Shown piece by piece: positions 1-9,314 of a stretch of 64,000 nt of DNA. The notes below the pieces were generated by a model. The model was not told the origin of the DNA and did not search any database. It saw only the letters and a program-made list of their open reading frames with translations. The stretch's first letter is position 1. The number at the start of each line of letters is the position of its first letter. Made by a program: the position numbers and the translations under genes. This DNA comes from Agrococcus sp. SL85 (lineage in GTDB: Bacteria > Actinomycetota > Actinomycetes > Actinomycetales > Microbacteriaceae), in contig NZ_CP113066.1 of the NCBI RefSeq assembly GCF_026625845.1, forward strand, positions 1,550,001 to 1,614,000, written 5' to 3'.

Positions 1-696
1 GTCGTGCTGAAGCTGCACTCGAAGCAGTCGCCGCAGGATCCGCTGCCCCGCGGGACGCGCTTCCAGCGTCATGCGCTCGGGAGCCTCCTCGGGCAGCAGC
101 ACCAGCAGAACGCCCTCCTCCAGCTCTTCATCGACGAGCCCGAGCTGGGCATGGCCATGCCGCCGCAGATCCACGTCGGCTACCCGACGCTCGGCCGTGC
201 CTGGTTCGGCAACCGCCCCGCCGCGGAGCGCATGGCGAGCCGCCTCGGCATCGACGTGCCGTTCGACGAGGGCTCGCCGCTCGCGCCCTTCGGCTCGATG
301 TTCGCGGCCCGACCCGAGGCGCTCCGGCCGCTCGTCGACAGCCTCGGCTGGCGCGACTTCCCGGACGAGTCCGGCTACCGGGACGGCGGCACCGCCCACG
401 TCGTGGAGCGGCTCTTCGCCTACGCCGCCATCAGCGAGGGCTATACGGTGCGCACGGTGACGAGCCCCGAGCTCGCCGCCGAGTCGCACCAGCTGCTCGA
501 GTGGAAGCTGCAGGAGATCCTGCGCGACGTGCCCGGCACCGCGCGCCAGCAGGTGCAGCTCGCGCACGCCGCGACGCGGGCCGCCGCGATCCCCGCGGGC
601 GCGGCCGTGCGCGCGGCGCGCGTCGCGGGCCGCGGCGCGGCGGGCCTCGTGCGCGGCGCCCGGGAGGCGATGCGCCGCCTCCGCGAGGACGGCTGA
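1..696 (+). CDS. RgpF-like rhamnan synthesis protein, C-terminal part
   Basis: The frame is open to the window edge, so the N-terminus and start lie outside. The remaining 231 residues begin with a KLHSKQ motif and contain a GTRFQRHALGSLLG stretch, resembling the C-terminal half of the rhamnan-synthesis F (RgpF) family, which acts in rhamnose-containing cell-wall polysaccharide assembly in the cytoplasm. The last 50 residues are Ala/Arg-rich, like the tail of the glycosyltransferase ending at 6280. Its TGA (694-696) shares its A with the ATG of the next gene, so the two are probably translationally coupled. The family assignment is from motif memory; the fold was not computed. Confidence 0.72.
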   Translation, partial: VVLKLHSKQSPQDPLPRGTRFQRHALGSLLGQQHQQNALLQLFIDEPELGMAMPPQIHVGYPTLGRAWFGNRPAAERMASRLGIDVPFDEGSPLAPFGSMFAARPEALRPLVDSLGWRDFPDESGYRDGGTAHVVERLFAYAAISEGYTVRTVTSPELAAESHQLLEWKLQEILRDVPGTARQQVQLAHAATRAAAIPAGAAVRAARVAGRGAAGLVRGAREAMRRLREDG

Positions 697-1748
697 TGCG
701 CGTCGTCGTCTTCCCCGCGTACCGCGAGAATCCGTTCCTCGGCCTCCTGCTCTCGGGCGCCGAGCGCGAGGGCGCGACGATCGTCGACGCCCGCACGCTC
801 GACGAGCTCGCGGCGGCGCTCGCGGTCGGACCCGCCGAGACCGTGCTCTCGATCCACTGGACGAACCCCGTCGCGCAGTCGACGCGCAACCCCGCGGTCG
901 CCGTGCGGAACGCGCTCCGCCTGCGCCGACTGCTCCGCGCCGCGAAGGCGCAGGGTGCTCGCGTGGTCTGGACCGTCCACAACGTGCTGCCGCACGGCGC
1001 GCGCTTCCCCCGCATCGAGCGCTGGCTGCACCGGATGCTGGCGGCGGAGGCCGACCGCGTCCACGTCATGCACCCCGACACCGCGGCGCTCGCGGCGCCC
1101 CGCTACCGCCTCCCGGCCGATCGGGTGCGACACATCGCGCACCCGAGCTACGCGGGCGCCGTCGCGCCGGCCGCCGACCGCGCCGCCGAGCGCGCGCGCC
1201 TCGGCATCGGCGAGCGCGAGGCCGCGGTGCTGTTCCTCGGGCAGATGCGCGCCTACAAGGGCGTGCTCGAGCTCGTCGCGGCGGCAGGGGAGGCCCGGCG
1301 CGCCGACGGCATCGTGCTGCTGCTCGCAGGCAACGCGACGCCCGAGGAGGCCGCCGCGATCGAGGCGGCGCTCTCGGACCATCCCGGGCTGCGCGCGATC
1401 CGCGAGCTGCGCTTCGTCGACGACGCGGCCGTGCCGGGCTGGTTCGCGGCCGCCGACGCGGTCGCGCTGCCGTACCGCCGCATCCTCAACTCGGGCAGCG
1501 TGCTGCTGGCGGCCACGTACGGCGCACCGGTGCTGCTGCCCGACGAGCCGCACCTGCGGCGCGAGCTGGGCGACGAGCGCTGGGTGACGCTCTTCGACGG
1601 CCCCGAGGGCCTGCGAGCGGCGATCGAGGCGGTGGTCGTCGACGACGCCGAGGCGCGCGCCGCCGCGCTCGCCCACGCGGCCGCGTGGACGGGCGAGCAG
1701 GCGGGAGCGGCCTACCTCGCGCTCCTCCACGAGGCGCGCGAGGCCTGA
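696..1748 (+). CDS. GT4-like glycosyltransferase
   Basis: A 350-residue cytosolic protein that probably transfers a sugar to a cell-surface glycan intermediate. The start is the ATG overlapping the upstream stop; longer in-frame extensions run into Ala/Arg-rich shadow sequence. It has a Rossmann-like N-terminus (MRVVVFPAYRENPF), a WTVHNVLPH motif near residue 92, and a GT-B-like C-terminal half with LGQMRAYKG, ADAVALPYRRILNSG and a DEP near the nucleotide-sugar site. The whole protein is clearly paralogous to the C-terminal third of the 984-residue fusion encoded head-on at 1768-4722, which has the same WTVHNVLPH, GQIRPYKG and LPYRNILNSG landmarks. Donor and acceptor are unknown. Confidence 0.8.
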   Translation: MRVVVFPAYRENPFLGLLLSGAEREGATIVDARTLDELAAALAVGPAETVLSIHWTNPVAQSTRNPAVAVRNALRLRRLLRAAKAQGARVVWTVHNVLPHGARFPRIERWLHRMLAAEADRVHVMHPDTAALAAPRYRLPADRVRHIAHPSYAGAVAPAADRAAERARLGIGEREAAVLFLGQMRAYKGVLELVAAAGEARRADGIVLLLAGNATPEEAAAIEAALSDHPGLRAIRELRFVDDAAVPGWFAAADAVALPYRRILNSGSVLLAATYGAPVLLPDEPHLRRELGDERWVTLFDGPEGLRAAIEAVVVDDAEARAAALAHAAAWTGEQAGAAYLALLHEAREA

Positions 1749-1767
1749 GCCACGGGACGCGTCCGCG

Positions 1768-4722
1768 TCAGCGGCGGCGCAGGAAGCGCCGACGGCGCGG
1801 GCGCGCCGGCTCGGTCGAGCGGCGGGCGGCGGCCACCGCCTCGACCTCGTCGAGCAGCGCCAGGTAGTCCTCGCCCATCGCGTACGGCGAGCGCTCGCGC
1901 GCGTAGGCGAGCGCCGACTCCCGCACCGCCGGGTCGCGGTACCAGCCGGAGGCCAGCAGCTCGGCGATCGACGCCGCCGGGTCCTCGGTGTCGAAGAACC
2001 GGATCCAGGCCTCGTCGCCGTAGTCGGCGGTGATCGTGTGCTCGTCGGGCAGCATCACCGGCAGGCCGAAGGTGGCCGCGAGGTGCATCGTGCCCGAGTT
2101 GAGGATGTTGCGGTACGGCAGCACCGCGACGTCGGCGGCCGAGAACCAGGCGGCGATCTCGTCGTCCTCCATGTAGCGGAGCGCGGCCGTGACGTCGACC
2201 TCCGAGTCGACGAAGCGCTGCACCTCGTCGCGGATCTTCGGCGCGGGCTTGCCGGCGAGCAGCACCTCGATCGGCGTCTCGGTGCCGTGCAGCCGGCGCG
2301 CGGCCTCGAAGAGGTGCTCGAGGCCCTTGTAGGGGCGGATCTGGCCGAAGAACAGCGCCTGCGTCGTGCCCTGGCCCGCGCCGATCTCCTCGCGCGCCGC
2401 CGCCTGCTCGAGCCGTGCGCCGTAGATGCCGGCGTAGCTCGAGTGCGGCAGCACGCGCACCTTCTCGGGCGGCAGCACGTAGAGGTCGCCGATCGCCTCC
2501 TGCGTCGTCGTGCCGAGCGTGTGGATGAGATCGGCCCGGTCGGCGATGCCCTGGTGGAGGCGGATCGCGGCGTCGCGGAAGCGCGAGTCGTGGGGGAGCA
2601 CGTTGTGCACGGTCCAGAGGATCGGGCGGCCGTGCGCGCGCGCGGCGTCGAGGCCCGCGAGCACCCCGTCGACCGTCGCGTCCGCGTCGGCCTGGTCGTG
2701 CGCCCGCTCGGTGATGGGGCTCGTCCACTGGATGTGGACGATGCCGTCGGCGCTCGGCTTCTCGAGGTCGCCGATGAGGGCGTCGGGGCGCTCCGAGCCC
2801 GGGATGCCGATGCCCGCGCCGCGCGCGGCGAGCTGCAGCATCGCCACGTAGGGGTTCTCGCCCCAGTCGGGGAACGAGTAGACCCTGCGGTGCTCGCGCT
2901 CCGGGCGCGGGGCGGCGGTGACCGCCTCGTGCCGGCGCTCGACCGTCCACCGCAGCGGCGCAGGTGCCGCGAACCCCACCTCGACGCGCACGCGGTCGAT
3001 GGGGTCGTCGATGTCGAGGCGGACGGGCGGCTCCGTGGCCGCGAGGGGCAGCTCGATCGGGCCGCGCTGGCGGCGGTCGCGTCGGAGCCATGCGCGCAGC
3101 GCTCGCCCCGCCACGCGAGCGTCGGTCGGCAGCGGGGCGCTGAACGCCGCGAGCGCCGGATCCTCCGCGCTCGGCGTGGCCCAGACCGGCACCTTCCGGC
3201 GCACGCTGCCGTCGGCCGAGCGGAGCACGACGCTGAGGCCGTCCGCGCTCGTGAGGGGGGCGCCGAGGTCGACCCGGCCGCGCAGCACGAGCCCGCGGTG
3301 CTCCAGGCGGGCCCCGGTCACCGCCGCGGTGCGCAGCGGGAGGCGCTCGAGCAGCGTCCAGGCGAGTGCGGCGACCTCCGTCCCGCGGAGGCGGTCGGGC
3401 GCCGCGGGCGACGCGACGTCCGCGAACGCCTCGCGGGGCAGCGCCGCGACGGCCTCCTCCGCCTCGGCGATGAGCGCTCCGGCGTCCTCGACGAGCTCGT
3501 GCGCGATCGGCGCGACGACGCGCGAGACGAGGATCTCGGCGGCGAGCCTGGCCTCGATCGGCTCGGAGGCGTCGAGCAGCGCCGCGGCCCGGAGCGCCGC
3601 GACCGCGGTCACGGCGGCCGCCTTGGGCGTCGGCGCGGCGAGCGGGCTCGCGACGACGGACTCGACGCCCTCCCAGGCGCGCCGCTCCTCGTCGCCGAGG
3701 CCTGCGAGCGCGCGCCCGAGGCCGCTCCACCGGCGCGTGGCGACGCCGCGCGCGAACGCCAGCAGCGCGATCCCCCGCACCGGGTCGAGCAGGTCGACGT
3801 CGTCGCCCAGCACCTCGACCATCCGCGCGGCGAGGCGCTCGATGCCCGCGAGGAGCGCAGGGTCGTCGACCAGGTGGACCAGCTCCGCCCGGGTCCACCA
3901 CTGGCCGAGGGTGTGGCTCCCCACGTAGTGCACGGTCGCGGCGCGGTCGCCGTGCGCCTCGACGGCGTCGATCGTCTCGATCGCCTGGTCCACCCAGTCG
4001 CCGAGGGTGGAGGGCCGCAGGTAGTCGGCGCTCACGGTGGCCTCGTGCCTGCGGTGGAGGTAGACCTCGCGCGGCACGACGGCGATCGTCTCGGCCGCGA
4101 GCTGCATGCGGAGCATCGGGGCGATGTCCTCGCAGTGGATGCCCTCCGGGAACCGCAGGCCGATGCGGTCGAGCAGGTCGCGGCGGAAGAGCTTCGCCCA
4201 GACGACGTGATCCTCGAGCAGCGACGGCATGTCCGCGAGGCGGTAGGAGCCCCAGCCGCGCGAGAACTGCTCGCCCGCCATCGTCCAGTAGCGCACGCGG
4301 CGGCCGTTGGGGAAGAAGTCGGTGCCGATGCCGGTCGCGATCTCGGCGCCGGTGCCCTCGAGCGCGGTCACGAGCGACTCGAGCGCATCCGGCGTCAGGA
4401 CGTCGTCCGAGTCCGAGAAGGCGAGGAGCGAGCCGTTCGCGTGGTCCAGCCCGACGTTGCGGGCACGACCGATGCCGCCATTCTCGGTCGCGATCACCCG
4501 GAATCGCGCGTCGCGCCGCTCGTACGAGCGCGCGACGGCCTCGGAGGCGTCGGGCGAGCCGTCGATGACGAGCACGGCCTCCCAGTGGTCCCAGGTCTGC
4601 GCGAGCATCGAGTCGAGCAGCTCGGGCAGGACGGCCTCGACGTTGTAGACGGGTACGATGATCGAGATCAGAGGCCGGTCGCTCCGCTCGTGCGTCGAGG
4701 CATTCGACAAGGGATGCTCCAT
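1768..4722 (-). CDS. Bifunctional GT2-GT4 fusion glycosyltransferase
   Basis: 984 residues with two catalytic modules. Residues about 15-250 are a GT-A family 2 domain (ISIIVPVYNVE, ENGGIGRARNVG, and the metal/nucleotide motif FSDSDD near residue 105). A mostly helical linker with a beta-rich segment follows. From about residue 612 a GT4-like domain starts with YSFPDWGENPY and continues with ILWTVHNVLPH, FFGQIRPYKG and LPYRNILNSGTMH. This second domain is a paralogue of the stand-alone enzyme at 696-1748. The start ATG at 4722 gives a full GT2 N-terminus. It is divergent from the GT2 gene at 4763 with only 40 bp between. Fusion suggests two consecutive sugar transfers in one polymer repeat; the products are unknown. 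Confidence 0.85.
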   Translation of the reverse strand: MEHPLSNASTHERSDRPLISIIVPVYNVEAVLPELLDSMLAQTWDHWEAVLVIDGSPDASEAVARSYERRDARFRVIATENGGIGRARNVGLDHANGSLLAFSDSDDVLTPDALESLVTALEGTGAEIATGIGTDFFPNGRRVRYWTMAGEQFSRGWGSYRLADMPSLLEDHVVWAKLFRRDLLDRIGLRFPEGIHCEDIAPMLRMQLAAETIAVVPREVYLHRRHEATVSADYLRPSTLGDWVDQAIETIDAVEAHGDRAATVHYVGSHTLGQWWTRAELVHLVDDPALLAGIERLAARMVEVLGDDVDLLDPVRGIALLAFARGVATRRWSGLGRALAGLGDEERRAWEGVESVVASPLAAPTPKAAAVTAVAALRAAALLDASEPIEARLAAEILVSRVVAPIAHELVEDAGALIAEAEEAVAALPREAFADVASPAAPDRLRGTEVAALAWTLLERLPLRTAAVTGARLEHRGLVLRGRVDLGAPLTSADGLSVVLRSADGSVRRKVPVWATPSAEDPALAAFSAPLPTDARVAGRALRAWLRRDRRQRGPIELPLAATEPPVRLDIDDPIDRVRVEVGFAAPAPLRWTVERRHEAVTAAPRPEREHRRVYSFPDWGENPYVAMLQLAARGAGIGIPGSERPDALIGDLEKPSADGIVHIQWTSPITERAHDQADADATVDGVLAGLDAARAHGRPILWTVHNVLPHDSRFRDAAIRLHQGIADRADLIHTLGTTTQEAIGDLYVLPPEKVRVLPHSSYAGIYGARLEQAAAREEIGAGQGTTQALFFGQIRPYKGLEHLFEAARRLHGTETPIEVLLAGKPAPKIRDEVQRFVDSEVDVTAALRYMEDDEIAAWFSAADVAVLPYRNILNSGTMHLAATFGLPVMLPDEHTITADYGDEAWIRFFDTEDPAASIAELLASGWYRDPAVRESALAYARERSPYAMGEDYLALLDEVEAVAAARRSTEPARPRRRRFLRRR

Positions 4723-4762
4723 CGGTCGGGGGCGGGGTACCGGTCAAGTGTAGGGAGTCCGT

Positions 4763-6280
4763 TTGAGCCAGAGCACGTTCCCGTCGGTCGTCGACGGCGA
4801 GAGCCCGACGCCCGTCGTCTCGGTGATCATCCCCACGAAGAACGTGGGGGAGTGGATCCCGCAGACCGTGGAGTCGCTCAAGGGCCAGGACCTCCAGGAC
4901 CTCGAGGTGATCGTGGTCGACGACGCCTCGACCGACGACACGGTGGAGCGCTTCGAGGAGGCGGCGGCGGGCGACCCGCGCTTCCGCATCATCGCGAACC
5001 CCGGCAGCGGCGGGGCCCAGGCTCGCAACCACGCGATCACCCTCGCGCGGGGCGAGTTCCTCGCCTTCGCGGACGGGGACGACATCGTGCCCTCGGGCGC
5101 CTACCGCACCCTGGTCGACCAGGCTCGGGCATCGGGCGCCGAGATGGTGGTCGGGAACCACCTCATCATGGCGCCGCAGCAGATCAGCTCGCGCGACCGC
5201 TCGGTGCCGCTCTACCGCGGGGTGCGCACCGGGATCACGCTGCTGGACGAGCCGCGCTTCCTCCGCGATCGCGTCTGCTGGAACCGCATCATCCGTCGTG
5301 CCTCGTGGCACTCCGCCGGGCTCGCGTTCGCCGACTCGCGCCGCTCGAACGACATCCAGGCCATGACCCACGCCTACTGCGCGTTCGCGTTCGACGTGGT
5401 GCCCGAGCCGGTGTACGCCTACCGGCGACGCATCGGGCGCACGTCGATGACCTCGGCCAAGCACCAGCCCGGCCCGCTGCTCGACCACTTCCGCCAGGAG
5501 CTCGCGTGCTTCGAGGCGGTGCGGCGCCTCGGCGACGAGCGCGTGCTGGAGCAGTACTTCGCGGGCATCCTCGAGTTCGACATCTGGGCGCACGGCGTCG
5601 TGGCGATCGAGTCGGAGGACGACGAGTTCGAGGAGGTGCGCGACCTGCTCGTCGAGCTCGTCACCGCCGCGCCCCAGCGGGCGCGCGACCGGCTCCCGCT
5701 GCGCCCGAGGCTCGCGTACGGCCTCGTCGCGAAGCGCCAGTGGGCCGCGGCCCGCACGATCCTGGGCGAGCCGGGGTCGGCGATGGCGGAGGCGATCGAG
5801 CGCAGCGACGTCGAGACCTTCGTGCGCGCGTGCGTGGAGTCGGACCCCGGTGCGCACGAGGCGCTCGCCGATCTCGTGCGCTCCGCATGCCTCGCGCCCA
5901 TCGCGAGCGGCACTGCGGACGAGGCCCACGTGGCGCGGCTGCACGCCCTCGCGCGGAGGATGCACCGCGCCGGCATCGCCGACCAGGCCTTCACGCGACG
6001 CGAGCTCCACCTGCTCGCGATCGAGGGCGAGGTCTCCGCCGACGAGGTGCGCGCGCGGGCCGCGGAGGCGCTGCCGGCGGAGACGCTGCAGGCGACGGCC
6101 AACGCCGCCCGGGACGCGCTCGCGCGCATCCGCCGCGGCGGCATCCGGGAGGCGGCTCGCGTCGCGGTGCGCGTCCGGCCCCGCCACCTGCTCGTGCTCG
6201 CGCGGGAGACCCGTCCCCGGCACGTCGCGGCGGCGGCCCGGAAGGCGGCGCGCTACGCTCGCCGTCGCCTCGGCCGCTGA
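4763..6280 (+). CDS. Family 2 glycosyltransferase
   Basis: 505 residues. The TTG start at 4763 is chosen because AGGGAG at 4752-4757 lies 5 nt upstream and the GT2 fold begins at once (VVSVIIPTKNVGEW). GT-A motifs include VVDDASTDDT, GGAQARNHAI and FADGDDIV, the Asp-rich metal/NDP-sugar motif. The N-terminal 240 residues are catalytic; the remainder is helical and ends in a strongly basic Arg/Ala tail that could bind the membrane face or partner proteins. It sits between the GT2-GT4 fusion (divergent) and the acyltransferase gene (31 bp downstream), so a role in the same surface polysaccharide is inferred. Substrate unknown. Confidence 0.83.
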   Translation: MSQSTFPSVVDGESPTPVVSVIIPTKNVGEWIPQTVESLKGQDLQDLEVIVVDDASTDDTVERFEEAAAGDPRFRIIANPGSGGAQARNHAITLARGEFLAFADGDDIVPSGAYRTLVDQARASGAEMVVGNHLIMAPQQISSRDRSVPLYRGVRTGITLLDEPRFLRDRVCWNRIIRRASWHSAGLAFADSRRSNDIQAMTHAYCAFAFDVVPEPVYAYRRRIGRTSMTSAKHQPGPLLDHFRQELACFEAVRRLGDERVLEQYFAGILEFDIWAHGVVAIESEDDEFEEVRDLLVELVTAAPQRARDRLPLRPRLAYGLVAKRQWAAARTILGEPGSAMAEAIERSDVETFVRACVESDPGAHEALADLVRSACLAPIASGTADEAHVARLHALARRMHRAGIADQAFTRRELHLLAIEGEVSADEVRARAAEALPAETLQATANAARDALARIRRGGIREAARVAVRVRPRHLLVLARETRPRHVAAAARKAARYARRRLGR

Positions 6281-6311
6281 CGCGCCCCGCTCCGACCACC
6301 GAAGACGTGCC

Positions 6312-8366
6312 ATGACCTCCCTCCCCGCTGCCGCGCACCTGCCGAAGGACGATCGGCGCAGCCCCAAGCCGGGTCAGCGCCGCGACATCCAGGGGCTCCG
6401 GATGCTCGCTGTGGTGAGCGTGATCGCGAACCACGTGTCCGGCTGGCCGCTCGGCGGCTTCGTCGGCGTCGACGTGTTCTTCGTGATCTCCGGCTTCCTC
6501 ATCACCGGTCTCCTCCTGCGCGAGCACGAGCGGTCGGGCCGCATCTCCTTCTCGGACTTCTACCGGCGTCGGATCAAGCGGCTCATGCCCGCAGCGCTGA
6601 CCGTCCTGCTCGTCACGGTCGTGGTCGGGGCCTTCGCGCTGCCCCACACGCGAGCGGTCCAGGCCGCGGTCGACGCCGTCTTCGCCGCGCTCTTCACCGT
6701 CAACTGGCGCCTCGCGACCGTGGGCACCGACTACTTCTCGGCCGGGCAGGCGCCCTCCCCGGTGCAGCACTACTGGTCGCTGTCGGTGGAGGAGCAGTTC
6801 TACGTCGTGTGGCCGATCGTCATCGTGCTGGTGCTGTGGCTCGCCGGGCGCGCCGCCCTGGGGCGAGCAGGGCGCGGCGGCATCGTGCTCGCGGCCGCCA
6901 CGGCCCTCACCGTCGCCTCCTTCGCGTGGGCGATGCACGAGACCCGCACCGACGAGGCGTTCGCCTACTTCTCGACGCTCTCCAGGGCGTGGGAGCTCGG
7001 CGTCGGCGCCATCGTCGCGATCCTCGCCCAGTACTCGACGCGGCGCGTGCCGCACGCCGTCGCGCCGTGGCTGGGCCTCGCGGGGACCGCGGGCATCCTC
7101 GTGTCGTGCTTCGTCATCGCGCCCACGCCCGGGTTCCCGGCGCCGAGCGGGCTGCTGCCGGTGCTCTCGACCGCGCTCGTGCTCGCCGCAGGGCTCTCCG
7201 CCGGCCGCCGCTACGACCGCGTGAACCTGCTCCTGACGAACCGCGTCGCGAACTACGTCGGCGACATCTCCTACTCCCTCTACCTCTGGCACTTCCCCGT
7301 CATCGTCCTCGGCGCGGCCTTCGTGGCGCAGGAGTCGCGCTGGTTCCTGCTCGGCGCCGTGACGCTGACGGTCGTCCTCGCCTCGCTCAGCTACCGCTTC
7401 ATCGAGGATCCGGCGCGCCGATCCGCCTGGCTGACGCCCCGCTGGCGGTGGACCCCGCGCCGCACGACGGCGTGGATCGCCGCGGGCGCGATCGTGCTCG
7501 TCTCGGGCGCCGTCGCGGGCGCGAGGCTCGCGACCCCTCCCGCCGAGCCCGAGCCGACGGACGTCGCGGTGCAGGGATGCGTGGGGTACGACGCGCTGGC
7601 CAACGGCTGCGACCCCGCGACGCTCTCCGGCGAGGTGACCCCCAGCGCAGACCTCCTCGCGGACGACACGGGCGACGCCTACGCCTGCTGGCGCGAGGAG
7701 GGCGGCGCGCTGGAGTCCTGCACGCTCGGCAGCGAGGCCGCCGACGCGCGCCGGGTCGCGATCGTCGGCGACAGCCATGCCGCGATGCTCATGCCGGCGA
7801 TCGAGCCGAGCCTCGACGATCTCGGCTGGAGCCTCGACACCTACATCGGCTACGGCTGCCAGTGGCGCACGCCCGAGCCCTCGAGCGATTGCGCCGAGGT
7901 GATCGGGCAGGCCTCCGAGCGCCTCGCATCGGGGGACTACGACCTCATCATCACGACCGCCGCCCGCTGGGCCTCGAGCGACGCCGCCGCCGCCGACGCC
8001 TATGCCGAGGCGTGGGGCCGCGCGACGGCGGCGGGCTCCACCGTCGTGGTCGTCGGCGACGCGCCGACGGTGAGCGAGGAGGCGCTGGCGTGCGTCGCCC
8101 GCGTGGGCTACGACCCGCGGACGGACGACTGCTCGACGCCCCTCGAGGCCGCGATGAGCCCTGCGGATCCGCTGCTCGCGGCCGCCGAGGCGACCGACGG
8201 CGCGGCGATCGTCGACGTGACCGACCTCTACTGCACCGAGGCGTCCTGTCCCGCGTCGATCGGCGGCGTGCTCGTCTACCGCGACGCGGTCGGCCACGTC
8301 ACCGCAACGTACATGCGCTCGCTCGCCCCGACGCTGCTCGAGCGCATCGTGACGGCGGCGGGCTGA
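6312..8366 (+). CDS. OafA/YrhL-type membrane O-acyltransferase with C-terminal SGNH domain
   Basis: 684 residues. The N-terminal 390 residues are an acyltransferase-3 membrane domain of about ten helices, beginning with DIQGLRMLAVVSVIANH (candidate catalytic His41), GGFVGVDVFFVISGFLI and the conserved YWSLSVEEQFY. After a further helix, an extracytoplasmic SGNH/GDSL-like domain carries GDSH (Ser488) and a terminal Asp658...His662 pair. Proteins of this architecture move acyl groups from cytoplasmic acyl-CoA onto exported glycans (OatA and OafA are examples). The ATG at 6312 has no strong ribosome site but fits the family N-terminus. The exporter genes downstream suggest it decorates the same polymer. 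Acetyl is the likeliest group; this is not shown. Confidence 0.9.
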   Translation: MTSLPAAAHLPKDDRRSPKPGQRRDIQGLRMLAVVSVIANHVSGWPLGGFVGVDVFFVISGFLITGLLLREHERSGRISFSDFYRRRIKRLMPAALTVLLVTVVVGAFALPHTRAVQAAVDAVFAALFTVNWRLATVGTDYFSAGQAPSPVQHYWSLSVEEQFYVVWPIVIVLVLWLAGRAALGRAGRGGIVLAAATALTVASFAWAMHETRTDEAFAYFSTLSRAWELGVGAIVAILAQYSTRRVPHAVAPWLGLAGTAGILVSCFVIAPTPGFPAPSGLLPVLSTALVLAAGLSAGRRYDRVNLLLTNRVANYVGDISYSLYLWHFPVIVLGAAFVAQESRWFLLGAVTLTVVLASLSYRFIEDPARRSAWLTPRWRWTPRRTTAWIAAGAIVLVSGAVAGARLATPPAEPEPTDVAVQGCVGYDALANGCDPATLSGEVTPSADLLADDTGDAYACWREEGGALESCTLGSEAADARRVAIVGDSHAAMLMPAIEPSLDDLGWSLDTYIGYGCQWRTPEPSSDCAEVIGQASERLASGDYDLIITTAARWASSDAAAADAYAEAWGRATAAGSTVVVVGDAPTVSEEALACVARVGYDPRTDDCSTPLEAAMSPADPLLAAAEATDGAAIVDVTDLYCTEASCPASIGGVLVYRDAVGHVTATYMRSLAPTLLERIVTAAG

Positions 8367-8390
8367 CGTGGGGCGCAGGGGCTCCGCAGG

Positions 8391-8396
8391 TATCAT
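8391..8396 (+). promoter_or_regulatory. Candidate -10 element before the ABC exporter genes
   Basis: TATCAT lies about 50 nt before the exporter start, in the 78-nt gap after the acyltransferase stop. No convincing -35 hexamer at 16-18 nt was found, so this is a weak call. Confidence 0.3.
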
Positions 8397-8444
8397 CCAG
8401 GGCAGTGCATCGCCCGTCCGGGTGTGCCGGATGGCTGGAGGAGC

Positions 8445-9314
8445 ATGACCGCGGGCGTGGAGCGCGAGCGATCGGGATCGCGCGCGATCACCTTCAACCT
8501 CCTCAAGAACCTCACCCTGCGCGAGGTGCGCTCGGAGTACAAGCGCACCGCGCTCGGCAGGCTGTGGTCGTTCATCAACCCGCTCGCGCAGATCGCGATC
8601 TACGGCATCGTCTTCGGCGTCATCTTCGGCGCCGAGCCCGAGCCCGGCATCAACTCGGGCATCCACCTCTTCGCGCTGTGGCTCGGCGTCGGCATCGTCA
8701 CCTGGGGCTTCATCAACGGCGGCATCCGCGAGGCGATGCAGTCGTTCCTCAGCTACCAGGGCCTGCTCAAGAAGGTGTCGCTGCCCCGCTGGACGCTGCC
8801 CGCCTCGAAGGTGCTCTCGAAGGGGATCACCTACCTGACGGAGATCGCCGTGGTCGCGGTGATCTGCGGCTTCCTGGGCGGCTGGGAGATCCTCCTCCGC
8901 ATCTGGATGCTCGTGCCGCTGCTGCTGCTGACCGCCGCGTTCATCTACGGCATCGGGCTCGTGCTCGCGATCGGCATCGTCTACTTCCGCGACATCGAGC
9001 ACTTCTGGGGGATCCTCACCCAGATCTTCTTCTACGCCTCGGGAATCATGATCCCCCGGACGACCGTCGCGAGCGTCCAGTCGAGCCTCGACGCCGCCGG
9101 CCACACCTTCCTGGGGGGTCCGATCCCGCTCCTCGCGCTCTTCGAGGCGAACCCCGTCTACCAGTTCCTCACCGCCTACCGGCGCGTCGTCTACGACTTC
9201 GCGTTCCCGGAGTGGCAGATCATGCTGTCGCTGACGCTGTGGTCGCTCGGAGCCGTCGTCGTGGGGCTGTTCGTCTACACGAGGTACCAGGCGAAGATCG
9301 TGGAGGAGCTCTAG
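8445..9314 (+). CDS. wzm: ABC-2 type polysaccharide exporter permease (Wzm-like)
   Basis: 289 residues with six predicted membrane helices, the usual size for Wzm/TagG permeases that extrude undecaprenyl-linked polysaccharides or teichoic acids. The family landmarks are an N-terminal amphipathic segment with LREVRSEYKRTALGRLWSFINP and a late FYASGIMIP segment followed by NPVYQFLTAYRR. The ATG at 8445 is preceded by GGAGGAG at 8437-8443; a GTG at 8424 in the same frame would add seven residues and is less likely. Its TAG overlaps the GTG of the ATPase gene by one base, so the pair is a translationally coupled exporter. It probably exports the glycan made by the upstream glycosyltransferases. 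Confidence 0.92.
   Translation: MTAGVERERSGSRAITFNLLKNLTLREVRSEYKRTALGRLWSFINPLAQIAIYGIVFGVIFGAEPEPGINSGIHLFALWLGVGIVTWGFINGGIREAMQSFLSYQGLLKKVSLPRWTLPASKVLSKGITYLTEIAVVAVICGFLGGWEILLRIWMLVPLLLLTAAFIYGIGLVLAIGIVYFRDIEHFWGILTQIFFYASGIMIPRTTVASVQSSLDAAGHTFLGGPIPLLALFEANPVYQFLTAYRRVVYDFAFPEWQIMLSLTLWSLGAVVVGLFVYTRYQAKIVEEL

Noticed and set aside
2038..6315. A 1425-codon open frame on the plus strand
   Set aside because: It overlaps the GT2-GT4 fusion on the opposite strand and has no conserved motif; composition marks it as shadow.
1712..6367. A 1551-codon open frame on the minus strand
   Set aside because: Its Arg/Ala/Pro/Gly-rich composition is the shadow of real genes at 1768-4722 and 4763-6280; long antisense frames are expected at this GC content.
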